Shown here piece by piece: positions 43,217 to 53,581 of a DNA stretch of 64,000 bases. Within the stretch, counting starts at the first letter, position 1. Each line of letters begins with the position of its first letter. The position numbers were made by a program, and so were the translations under genes. The notes under the pieces were generated by a model that made no database searches, was not told where the DNA came from, and was given only the letters and a program-made list of their open reading frames with translations. The stretch is from contig OY992536.1 of the NCBI GenBank assembly GCA_963921195.1, forward strand, positions 4,340,001 through 4,404,000, in the 5' to 3' direction. Origin of the DNA: Pegoplata infirma (taxonomy: Eukaryota; Arthropoda; Insecta; Diptera; Anthomyiidae).

Positions 43217-46200
43217 ATGAGCTCTACTAATTTTCACGGTGGCTCCTTGAATATTTTATATTCCAAAAATGATTTTGAAAGAGAAGATGATTTGTTTCAT
43301 TTACAAGTATTCTTTATGAAATTGGTTGGACAAGTACCCATGCAATTGGATAAATATTTACCCAATTCATGGAGTAAAATTGCTCAACGTCTTGCCAAAT
43401 GCTATTGTGCATTTTCGGTAATATCCACATTGCACTTGGCTATTTTGTATGTAAAGACAACTTACGACATGTTGCAACAAGGTGAACTGGAAGAAATAAC
43501 AGATGCTTTGACGTTGGCCATTATTTACTCATTTGCCAATTTTGCCACTTGCTATTGGTTGTGGAAATCGAAGGTATTAATTGAATTTCTAACGGAAATT
43601 AATGAACAATATCGTCATCATTCAATTGCTGGGTTAACTTTTGTCAGTGCTCAACCATCTGGTAAGCTGGCATACAAAATAACCCTGTATTGGTTAATAA
43701 ATTGTATGGTTGGTGTTGTTTGTTGGGCTTTAGCTCCATTGATGTTGGGTTCACATACGTTGCCCTTAAAGTGTTGGTATCCATTTGATCCTTTGGTATG
43801 TATAGTAAAAATATTGTGATTTTAATGCCAGATTTGAGATTTCACTCTGAGACTTTATTGTTAAAAAAATGAATGCGAAGAAAATTTTAATTAACATTTG
43901 GTTGAAATCAGCGTTTTACGAAAGTTTTTTGCCTTAAAACCAACAACTTTATAAATAGTTTCTTAAAAATTGGTACTTTAACAAAATCATTGTAATGATA
44001 AGTAAAGAAGTGTGACCTCAAGCTAGAGTTAAGTTGTAGGTGGGTTGTACATGCCTTAACGAAAGCTAAGCAAATCCATGGCGCTCATACTTAAAGTAGT
44101 CCATAGTACCGTACCCTAGAGAGAAAAATTAGTGCAGGATGAGAAAAAGTTTAAAGAGAGTGAAAGGTGTTTGCTCAGAACGTCTCAGTAGCTATGACAA
44201 ACCTTAGAAAGTCAGACAAGGAAAGCCCATTGACCATGTCCATTGACACCCTATTAGAGTCCGCAGTATAGCACTTGAGAACTTTGGGCAACAACAGACG
44301 TAGTGTTCTGTTGTGTCCTCATCCTCAAGACAAGCTTCACATAGAGGGTCTGAGACACCCAATATTGTCATATGACAAGCACTGGTATTATGTCCCGTAA
44401 TTAGACCAGTAAGTTTGCGATAGTCTTTTATAATTACAAGAAAAGTACTCCAACCTTTATGAACCGATTTGCCTGAAACTTAAAATATATATAAAAGGGA
44501 CGATTTTTATGTTGGGATGTCGCAGCTTATCGGCCATATCAGTGTTTAAAAATTTCGTTACTTTCAGATTTCCAATCAACAAAAAATGGGTGAGCTCTGC
44601 AGCAGAGAGCCTCTGCTAGAAGGCGCGTATTTCACGTCTAACCGGTATAAGGTCATCTATCTCAGCAGAACACTCCCCGTTAAAGTATCGATAGGACAAA
44701 GACACACAACCCACACTCCGAAGATGCTCTAAGGAGTTGATGCAATTAGATATTCCATCGTCCCCATTAAGATAATGCAGCACTAGCCCATGTCAACTAA
44801 TATGGTTATCCTTCCATGAAAATTGATTTCATGTGAGAGTTGACCGAATCATTCATGTCAAGCCTGTACTAATCATAGGCTACGAATTGTATCGAAACCA
44901 ATGTTTGTCAAAGAATTGGCAATCTCATTTCCCCGTATTCTTCTATGACCTGGAATTCACCTTAGGTTAGGTTAGGTTGTAAGTGGCTGCTGACGTTTTA
45001 CGTCAACACACGTAGACTCTGAGGTCCATTGTGATACCACGGGACAGTAATAGGTTTCCCTACTAGTCCCTGCCACCTTGGACAATTTTACATGTTGTGA
45101 CTGGATAGTCCAGTGCCTTAAGACCTTGAATGTCACTCTGGATAGAGACTTTTCTATCCCTCAATCTATTTTCAATTATCCAAGTCGCTGCGGCCAAAAT
45201 AGCTATCACTTCTGCGTCATTATGCTATTTTTGGTTTCGTCAACCAACCAGATTCAAATACCAACCAGATCCAGAACCAACTAAGATACTAGAACCGTCC
45301 GTATATAACGTATCAGTGTAATTTTTGAGAAGTTTATCTGGATCGCAAGAGTCTTTCCTTCTCGGAAAGTTTACACTGAACTTCCTACCAAACTATATGT
45401 AAGGAAGCAACTCCAATTACAAATCATTTTTAATAATTTCAAACTGACTGGTAACAATAACCGTCGTCTCGTTGTAGCGAAATCGACCAAGGGTTTTGGT
45501 GGGAATCGAACCAACAAACTTTTGTTTCATAAGCAAGCACGCTACCAACTAACCTAAAAAGGCCTGCTAGAAAATACGGTGCGCCCGATATAACCTTTAG
45601 TTCAACATGTTTTGTCCCCATTAGTTTAGGTAAGGTTGTAAGTGGCTGCTGACGATTCAAGTCTACAGTTGTAGACTCTGAGGTCCATTGTGAAACTACG
45701 GGACTGTAATTTATTTCCCTACTAGTCCCTGTCGTCAAACCAATTTGAGATTCTTATGAAACTCCTTAGATATTGAATTTTGACATCAGAAAGATCGTGC
45801 AGCTCCCTAGATGCCAGCGAAGCAAGTCTCTGAATAGAAAGTACTGGGCAATGGCAGATGAAGTGTTCGATAGTTTCCAACTCCTCTTAATCCATGCAAC
45901 TCCAGAAGAAGTATTACGTGCTTCCCTATAAGACAGTGTTGCGTAATTATAGCAACCACCGTCGAAATCTCTCCACTTGGAAGCGATATTAGCTCACTTG
46001 TGGGCCTCTGATTAAGAGAAGGCCATATCACTCGTGTTGTCTCACACGTCCATCTATTTGCCCATCTTTGATTAGTCTACGTCGCGGAATAAAGCCGTAG
46101 GTTTTGCTTGTAAGTTTCTAGGGGCATACCAACACATTCCGATTCGGTCGGAACCTGTACGGTAGTTCACAGACTTGCAAACTCATCAGCTTTGCAATTC

Positions 46201-48857
46201 CCTGAAATGTCTCGATGCCCTGGGACTCATATGAGTCGTTTGTCAAACTGCTTGGCCATTTCATTTAAAGACGTGCGACAGTTAAGGGCAGATCATGTTT
46301 TCAGAAACATTGACTTCAGTGACTTGCTCGCGGCTTGACTGTCAGAATAGCCACTTCCTTTATTGCCAGCATCTCCGCCTGGTAAACACTGCAATGACCC
46401 GCCAATATTCGAGCAAGCCTCAACCCAAGCACCTGCGAATAGACTCCAAAGCTCACTTGTTCGTGTAGTCTCGATTTATACGTGTAAAAATTTATGGAGG
46501 CTCCACTACCCGGAATTCCACTCATCCAAGACTCCCTGAGTGGTATCATAGTGGTTAATAGGCGCTCAAAAAGACTTATAGAGGGAGCACAGTCCACATG
46601 TTTTTGGTATTGTTATCTTCATCAAGATCGCGCTATGGCCACAATCGCTGCTTCTCCATTGCAGTGTGCTATTAAGTCGAATTGCCGACGTAGCCATATA
46701 CTGCTTACCCAATGTGTGTAATGGTATCAGAGAAAGGAGGATTTCTAATGCAGCCGTAGGTGTAGTTCGAAGAGCACCAGTAATGCACATCGACGTCATT
46801 TTCTGTACCTTAGTGATAAAAATAAGTTCCCTTTTGTCTCTAAAGAAGGTCACCGGTCACTGATTCCATACAGCAGAATTGGACGCACCACTGCTGTATA
46901 GATCTAATGAATGACTAGAGGGCTAAAACCCCATTGTTTTCCAATGGCCCTTTTACAGGAATATAAAGCAATCGTTGCTTTTCTCACCAGTCCCTCAATA
47001 TTACGCCTGAAATTCAACTTCCTATCTAAAAATAATTCAAGATACTTGGCTTCATCTGAAAAGGTGATTTCAGTGCCGTCCAGAGAAATATTATCAAAAG
47101 TAGGAATCTTATTTTTCCTTGTTAACAAAACAATCTCTGTTTTACTTGGATTAACTCCCAGTCCACAGCCTAGTGCCCATTTAGACAGTTCTTTCAGAGA
47201 AGTCTGAAGAATGTCCCTTAATGTTGGCAGATGCTTTCCCTTTACTGTTATCGCGAAATCGTCTTCATATGCGACAACATGACAACCACGTGCTTCTAGA
47301 GATCGCAGCATTAAATTCAGTGTACTCCTTTACCAAAAGAATCTCTCTTTATGTATGTTCCCTTGTCGTAAACAACATCGGGTCAATCACTCTACGAAAA
47401 TATGTGTCTATCATTCGTTCCATTGTCTTTAACAAAAACATTAGTTAGAGTTTTTTTGTTTTCTGCCATTTTACCGAACTTGTGGTAATATTTTTGAATA
47501 GTTTTTAACTATGAAAAACATATTTTTTTTTTTTAAATTTGAAATTTCGGAGAGAAACGATAAAAATTTTTCCAAAAAAACAAAATTGATAATTTTTCAT
47601 ATGAAATATGACCCAAATTATTATGAAACATGTTTGGGATATTTTTCTAAATTTCTAAATTTTGTCTCAAAATTTGGTAAAAAAAAACAAACACATACTT
47701 TAATTTTAAATAAATTGAATAATTGTACCACTTTTATTTATATACTCCCAGCAACCATTTGTCTATGAATTTATTTATATCATCCAATTATGGTGTCAGA
47801 TTATAATGGGTTGCATTTTTGGTACCGGCTCTTCTCTATTTGTATCAGTGATTATTATAATGTTGGGACAATTTGATGTACTTTATTGTAGTTTGAAAAA
47901 TTTGGATTTTCATGCACAACTAATGTCGGGTGAAGATTTGAAACTTTTAAAGTAAGTTGTGAAAACAGAAACAAAAAAAAAATGTTTGAAACGTAATATT
48001 TTTCCCAGAAAACTTCAATGTGAATTGCTACAAGGCGAAGATGATGAATTAAATCAATATGCTCTCTCTACGGAACATAAAATTAATTTGGAAATATTTG
48101 CTTTAAGAAAATTTCATAATAAAAGAGCGCTTAAAACAGCCCTACGCGAATCTTTAATAGAATGTGTTCACCTACATCAATTTATATTGAAGAGTTGTGC
48201 TACATTGGAAGATATGTTTAATCCTTATTGTTTGATAAAATCTTTACAAATAACTTTTCAATTATGTTTACTGGCATTTGTAGGAGTAGCGGTATGATGC
48301 TTAGCAAATTATAAACATTTATTTTTTTTTACACATAAATTAAAAATTTTTCCAGGGTGAAAGTTCAACTATGAGAATTATTAATTTAATTCAATATTTA
48401 GCCTTGACTCTTACCGAACTGCTAATGTTTACATATTTTGGTGAATTACTTGGACAACACAGCCTTCGTGCTGGGGAGGCATTTTGGCGCTCCGACTGGT
48501 GGCCCCATGCCCATTTGATAAAACGAGATATTTTAATATTTCTGATTAATACGAAACGTATTGTAAAAGTAACAGCTGGTAAATTTTTTTTAATGGATAT
48601 TCAGCGATTACGTTCGGTAAATTTATTGTAAATTTTTTTGTTAAAGCTTCAAATGCATTTCATAAAATACATATTACATTACCAACTACATTTAAATGTG
48701 ATTTAAAAATTGAATTAATTAAAAATATGATAATGTTATTAATATTTTATAATATTTATTAAATTATTTATTTATGCATTTTTTCTGTTTTCAGGTGATA
48801 ACGCAGGCTTTTTCATTTTTGACATTATTGCAGAAATTGGCGGAAAAAAATAAATAA
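43217..48857 (+). CDS. Or85e: Odorant receptor, Or85e-like, tandem copy C (5 exons, 461 aa)
   Basis: Exons: 43217-43795, 47752-47951, 48009-48291, 48356-48616, 48795-48857. The joined frame is open and ends LLQKLAEKNK-stop. It has the same exon phases and length as copy A. Key blocks: NFHGGSLNILYS (residues 4-15), EITDALTLAIIYSF, EQYRHHSIAGLTFVSAQ, LGSHTLPLKCWYPFDPL, GQFDVLYCSLKNLDFHAQL, FNPYCLIKSLQITFQLCLL, FTYFGELL, RAGEAFWRSDWWPHAHLIKRD and VTAGKFF. It is an intact seven-transmembrane insect odorant receptor of the Or85e type. Introns 2 and 3 are minimal (57 and 64 bp); an ATG inside intron 2 in frame with exon 3 is a shadow, not a start. Intron 1 is 3956 bp and holds minus-strand LINE pieces and a SINE. 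Intron 3 has a weaker donor (GTATGA) where A and B have GTAAGT. This is the most conventional of the three copies. Confidence 0.93.
44100..44960 (-). mobile_element. LINE RNase H / zinc-knuckle tail fragment in copy C intron 1
   Basis: Reverse strand near 44940 reads GHRRIRGNEIANSL, the RNase H GHRGI.GNEIAD block. At 44420-44220 it reads KLTGLITGHNTSACH...CEACLEDEDTTEHYVCCCPKF, the C..C..E..EH..C.CP tail. Split by a fragment at 44430-44580. Non-functional. Confidence 0.75.
44430..44580. mobile_element. CAAGGGAAGTATC element, end fragment
   Basis: CAAGAAAAGTACTCCAACC, ATGAACCGATTTGCCTGAAA and CTTATCGGCCATATCAGTGT match one end of 58000-58585; the rest is missing. Confidence 0.65.
44962..45320 (-). 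mobile_element. LINE RNase H piece joined to a LINE 3' end
   Basis: Reverse strand reads YTDGSSILVGSGSGWYLN then NDAEVIAILAAATWIIENR...RKVSIQSDIQGLKAL, RNase H core blocks. At 45075 it passes directly into a 3' untranslated end with GGACTAGTAGGGAAA and CAGCAGCCACTTACAACCTA, finishing in a TAACC-type tail. Internal deletion inferred. Confidence 0.7.
45416..45572 (-). mobile_element. tRNA-derived SINE, copy 2
   Basis: Reverse strand: GGTTAGTTGGTAGCGTGCTT (D-loop/A-box-like), TTGGTTCGATTCCCACC (B-box/T-loop), AAAACCCTTGGTCG, TTCGCTACAACGAGACGACG, TTATTGTTACCAGT and ATTATTAAAAATGA. Same body as 53794-53985. Confidence 0.8.
45620..47455 (-). mobile_element. LINE with RNase H, degenerate 5'-truncated copy in copy C intron 1
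   Basis: Minus-strand frames in order. The reverse transcriptase (47455-46905) has AYEDDFAI in place of YADD, then WALGCGLGVNPSKTEIVLLT and KAT.ALYSCKRAIGK. The connector (about 46800-46700) reads ITGALRTTPTAALEILL..IPL. The RNase H (46500-46316) reads FYTYKSRL, where TDGS is expected, then CSVYQAEMLAIKE. The tail (about 45900) reads ETIEHFICHCPVL. The 3'UTR (45745-45620) has GGACTAGTAGGGAAATAAAT and CAGCAGCCACTTACAACC. The order RT-RNase H-zinc knuckle fits an I/LOA-like clade as I recall it. Catalytic residues and frames are broken. It is antisense to the host receptor gene. Confidence 0.85.
47456..47751. other. 3' part of copy C intron 1
   Basis: AT-rich, no repeat recognised. Ends TATACTCCCAG at the exon 2 acceptor. 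Confidence 0.5.
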
Positions 48858-48977
48858 ATATTTGTGTGTGTATAATGCTTACACTTACATATTTTTTAGA
48901 TGGCTAAATCTAGAAGTTATGAGCACCAAATTTTAAAATTCACATATTTACTGCACTAATATTTTATGCTGATATTC

Positions 48978-48983
48978 AATAAA
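48978..48983 (+). terminator. Putative polyadenylation signal of copy C
   Basis: AATAAA about 120 bp after the stop at 48855-48857. AATAAATAAATA directly over the stop is an alternative. Confidence 0.4.
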
Positions 48984-49240
48984 AATAAATTGCATTAGTC
49001 GAAAATAGTTGTTTTTGGTGCAAAGTGAGAGATTTCGTAAATATTAGTTTTGAATTTGGGGAAAACAGAAACATTAGAATCTGAGTCATTAATCCCCGAA
49101 TTTGGATACTTTGACTGTGAGAAAACATCAAAAACACCCATTTTTGGGATTTTTCCTACTTTTTGGGAATTGTCGGATTTTTTTTATCGACCTATATAGT
49201 TTAAAATTTTTTTTTGATGTAGTCAAAAATTTATTGATTA

Positions 49241-49695
49241 TTCGGTTGCGAAACCTGGTTTCTAACAGAAGCACTCAGCAGAAAGTTGCAGACATTCATC
49301 AACAGATGTTTACGTAATATCCTTAGAATATGGTGGCCTCAAACTGTGTCAAACGAGGATTTACTAAATAGAACCAGACAACTTCCAATTAAGAATGAAA
49401 TACAGAAACGTAAATATGGTTGGCTGGGGCACACTCTCAGAAAAGGAGCTGACGAAATTACACATTCTGCCTTGGAATGGAACCCTCAGGGACAGCGTGA
49501 TGTTGGAAGACCTAAAACTACTTGGAGGAGAACAGTTGCAGCTGAAACTAAAAAATCATTTAACCAGCTACGATACATAGCTAGGAATAGAACGGAGTGG
49601 AAGAGTTTTGTAAAAAATATTTATTTGTGATTAGACTAAGTTCGAATTTTATGAATTGTAAATAAGAGCATGTCATAATAATAATAATAAAACTT
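49241..49695 (+). mobile_element. RTE-type LINE, C-terminus of reverse transcriptase plus 3' tail
   Basis: The frame 49241-49630 reads FGCETWFLTEALSRKLQTF, INRCLRNILRIWWP, then RKYGWLGHTLRKGADEI and NPQGQRDVGRPKTTWRRTV, ending in TGA. This C-terminal block (RCLR.IL.I.WP; W.GH.LRK; WNPQG.R..GRP..TWRR) is typical of RTE-clade and related non-LTR retrotransposons in insects. It is uninterrupted over about 130 codons, so the insertion is probably young. It is 5'-truncated just before the block. An ATAATAATAATAATAAAA tail follows (49675-49692). Confidence 0.85.
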
Positions 49696-49734
49696 AAGGA
49701 ATAAAACTTCGAAACTTTTTTAATTTGGACTGCA

Positions 49735-49895
49735 GTGAGTTTTCCACAGACAAACGGAAATTTAGAGAATGTCCTAGAATCTATCATGGATCAATAAAAT
49801 ATATACTTTATAGGGTCTTAGAACGATATTTCGATGCGTTACACAAGGAATGACAAAGTATACGCCCGTACTGTGATTGCAGGGTATTAAAAATA
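49735..49895. mobile_element. Fragment of the ATACCCTCCA element
   Basis: CACAGACAAACGGAAATTTA, CTTTATAGGGTCTTAGAACG, GTTACACAAGGAATGACAAA and CAGGGTATTAAAAA form one end only. Confidence 0.6.
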
Positions 49896-50513
49896 ACTCC
49901 ACAAAATTTAAATATAAATGGCGCCCATTCAAGAGCTCGATTTTGAATCACAAAATGGATTCACAAAAAACACCACCAACAAAGAAAATTTGGACCAAAT
50001 TTACGACGGCAACGAAAAAACTAGCACTTTTCCACAAACATTGGTAGTGATTTACTCAGATAGGAACAACTGGTGACGGAATGTATGAATAGGCACAACA
50101 GGATTTACAGTAAAACATTAACGAAAACAAAAAATAGATAAAATGCAAATAAAATGGCTTCAAAAATTGTCAGCGTATTGAAAACAATATTTGGAATAAG
50201 GTTCTAAAAATCGAAAGTCGATTAATCAAATCAAATTAATTTTGTAATAAAAAGCGAAAAGTCAAAATTTAACTTCTTGTTGTTAAAAAGTCAGAAAGTC
50301 GACTTTTATTTCCAACTCAATTAGATAAGATCTGACTTGTTAAGGTTTTTTTTTGTAACTGCAGCTGTTCAGATCACTTAGATTTAAGATTTGTCTGCAA
50401 TTCTGAAATCTGATCAGATGCAACTACTGACCAGATCTAATAAGATGTCGAAATTGAGTACAAATATCGGGCCTAATAGATGTGATCAACATTTTTATTT
50501 TTCTTTCATTACG
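49896..50513. other. Unassigned sequence
   Basis: No gene or repeat end recognised. Confidence 0.35.
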
Positions 50514-50515
50514 TA

Positions 50516-53266
50516 CACTCAAAAAAAAAACACTGTAAAGTTAGCAAAAAAAGCTTGTAAACCTACAAGAAAAATTGCTGATTTTGAACCCACAATTTTT
50601 TTGGTAAAGTTAGCAAAAACGTTTTGCTAAAAATTAGTTAACTGAATTTTTTTTTATTTCAACTTAGTTCATACACATTTGAAGACCCCATTGGGTTCGG
50701 ACCCGATAGGTCCAGACCCCGATGAGCCTAGGCCTACTTGGGTTCCTTAAAAATCGTCATAGTTTTTGATTCAAAATTAGATACGTGATTTTAGGGGACC
50801 ACCAGGGTTTTGAGAATTACAAAACTCGATAACTTCAAAAATAATACTCGGAGAGCTTTTAAGTATTTTGCGGTCTTGTTTTACGTGTTGAGAGCTACAA
50901 AAATGCTTTGGGACTTTTTGTTGTGTCTGCAATATTTACCGAGATATGACCATTTTAAAATTTTCGGGGATGCTAACTTTTTTGGATCCAAAGTTAGGAC
51001 CCATTAGGGTCCACACATGTGAAGAAGACCGGCGATACTAAATAAGAACCAAAAATGCCCTCCATTTTGCTCTATCTCTATCTGGCTTAGTTAAAAAAAA
51101 GTTACCATTTGTTTTTGCTAATATTTGCAAAAAAGCTAGTAAAAATTTGGTCAACTCAATTTTAAATTTAGCAAAAAAAATTAGTTCAAATTTTGTTTAA
51201 AATTGCTAATGCGCTAAATGAAATTTACAAGATATTTTTGCTAACATGCTAATCTCAACTAAAAATTTGCTAAAAGTTAGCTAAACAGCATTAGCAAAAA
51301 AAATTAGTAAATCTACTAATGAGTTAAAATTTTTCAACATGAACCCCTGATTTCCTTCGATGTCTCCGAATTTGATGAAACTTTGTGTATATGTTGGGAC
51401 TTATAAGACTTATACTCAGACAAAATTTGAGACCTTTAACTTTAGTGGTTCCAGAAATATGGCGTGTCAAAAGTCAAGAAAATCTTTTAAAGGATGAAAT
51501 ATAAACACTTATATCTTCAAAAGTATTTGATCTATATTACTCCCTGATAGCTTGTTTTAAAGGCAAAACCATGACCTTTCAAATAACATTTTGCAAAAAT
51601 TTTTATTTTGGGAATTTTTTTTTATTTCTGCAAAATTCGCGATTGGCGAAAATATATCTGAAAAAGCGACATTTTTAAAAATCTAAAAAAAATATATGTT
51701 ATTGGCTACTATCTTAGCTACAAGCTGTATAAATTTTAAGTTGGTGAACTTATTAAGACCAGAGATATTAATATAAATGTGTTGCCAAGTAGTAATTTTT
51801 TATCAAATCTGATGAATATTACTACTAATTATTTTTTTTTTTTAATATTTTTGCAAATACACAAAATAAAACGGTGAAAAAAGTAAAGTAAATGGTACAT
51901 ACAGGTACTACACATAGCTACAATATAACATGAATATTTATCATTTACACTACTCTACAAAAATCAACTTTTTTGCACAGACTCTTAGATTACATTTGCT
52001 AAAGTATTTTGGTCTCTTTAACACCAATCTGTCATCATAAAAATTTGATCAAATCGCCTTTTCGAGAAAAGACCTCTTTTGCGGTCCCTGCCCATAAAAA
52101 CCAACGAATGACTTTATATTAGAAAAATTATTAAAAATGCATATTATTTCAAAATTCATTGAGTTTATGCGAAAATATTTGCAAAAAAAATCTAAATTTT
52201 GAGCAAAATTTGCAAATATTATTTGCATATACTTTTTTCCCTAATATTTTTATTTTTTTAATTTTCATTGTTTAAAATACATTTTCTTAAGTTGTTTGCC
52301 CTCTTTAGCGTGAATCCACTAAACGCGAATCCATTGTCATTTTTATGTAATCGCGTTCTCGTGATTTGCCCATTTAGTTTTTGCAGCTGAAGCATACAAA
52401 AGTATTAAACGAACAAATAACATGAGGTATGTCAGTGTGAAACATTTATTATTACGTTTCTTTCTTGGGTTTGAGGGCTTAGTCTGTAAAATAGGCCTAT
52501 ATGTCCAGAAGACAATTTGATAAAATGTTTATGATGACAGATTCGTGTAGGCCAAATACTTTTTAAAATGTGTAGAAGTCTCTGCAAAAAAAGTTGACTT
52601 TTGTTAAGTAGTGTAATCGATAAAAAGTTATGTTTATGTTACAATATATTCATGTGTAATACTCGTGTGTACCATCAACTTTACTTTTTTCACCGTTTTA
52701 TTTTATGTATTTGCAAAAAATATTCAAAAATAGTAATTAAATATTCATCAGATTTTAAAAAAAAATCCTACTTGTCAACACATTTTTATTAATATCTCTG
52801 GACTTAATACGTTCACCATCGCGAAATTTTTAGAGCTTGTAGCTAAGACTCATACCATTAACACATATTTTTTCAGATTTTTAAAAATGTCGCTTTTTTT
52901 GATATGTTTTTGCGAATCGCGAATTGTGCAGAAACACAAAAAAGATCCCAAAATAAAAATTTTTGCAAAATGATATTTTAAAGGTGATGATTTTGCCTTT
53001 AAAAAAAGCTATCTGGGAGTGATTTACCTCAAATACTTTTCGAGATATAAATATTTGTAATTTACCTTTTAAAGGATTTTCTTGACTTTTGAAACGTCAT
53101 ATTTCCAAAACTACGGAAGTCAAAAGTCTTAAATTTTGTTTGAGTATAAGTTGAGTAAGTCCCAACATATATACCGAGTTTCATGAAATTTGGGTCGATT
53201 GACGTCAAAAATTAAATTTTTTTTGCTATGTTGATATGGATTTACTCTAATGTATCATTTTGAGTG
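50516..53266. mobile_element. TA-flanked MITE, GCTAATGCTGGTTAGCTAAC type, copy 3, with foldback insertion
   Basis: Left end CACTCAAAAAAAAAACACTG after TA (50514-50515). The right end TATCATTTTGAGTG-TA is at 53253-53268. It is the reverse orientation of 13491-14381, including the CTATCTGGCTTAGTT module. The foldback at about 51325-53251 separates the last roughly 15 bp from the rest. Confidence 0.75.
51325..53251. mobile_element. Large foldback element, about 700-bp arms
   Basis: Left arm 51350-52045 and right arm 52525-53230 are complementary: GCGTGTCAAAAGTCAAGAAA / TTTCTTGACTTTTGA.ACG, CAATCTGTCATCATAAA / TTTATGATGACAGATT. The centre (52050-52520) is unrelated. CTAATG adjoins both ends and may be the target duplication. 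Confidence 0.75.
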
Positions 53267-53284
53267 TAATATATACCCAGAGGT

Positions 53285-53360
53285 TGTAAGAGGATGTGCT
53301 GACGTAAAGTGTCAGCAGCCTTTGTTGTAGATTCTGAGGTCCGTTGCGATCTATTTTTGA
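53285..53360 (-). mobile_element. LINE 3'-end fragment
   Basis: GAGGTTGTAAG...CTGACG and GTAGATTCTGAGGTCC match the 3' ends at 44962-45075 and 45620-45745. Confidence 0.55.
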
Positions 53361-53581
53361 TTTATTTTCTTCCTACCGCATTCTTTTTTTAATTATGCGT
53401 TTCATGGTTAAAGGGTTAAAAGGGGCAAAAAAGTGTACTTTTGTGTCTATTTTTTTTTTTAGTTCCTAAAATAATGCTCCTAGAAGCTTGCAATTTGGAA
53501 TGCAGGGTCCTCCGATTAAAAAAAAAAAACTTTCTAAAAAAAAGTATTTTTTGGGAATTTCGTTTCTTACTCCATCAAGGG

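Noticed and set aside
44962..44990. TAACC repeats as interstitial telomere
   Set aside because: Only three units, placed exactly at a LINE 3' end; they are its tail. Fly telomeres do not use such repeats.
46904..47311. Host reverse-transcriptase-like gene
   Set aside because: Frameshifts, altered YADD, an attached degraded RNase H and a LINE 3'UTR mark it as a dead retrotransposon.
47959..48297. A separate 112-codon gene starting in copy C intron 2
   Set aside because: It is exon 3 of copy C read through the 57-bp intron; GT-AG sites and alignment with A and B show the true structure.
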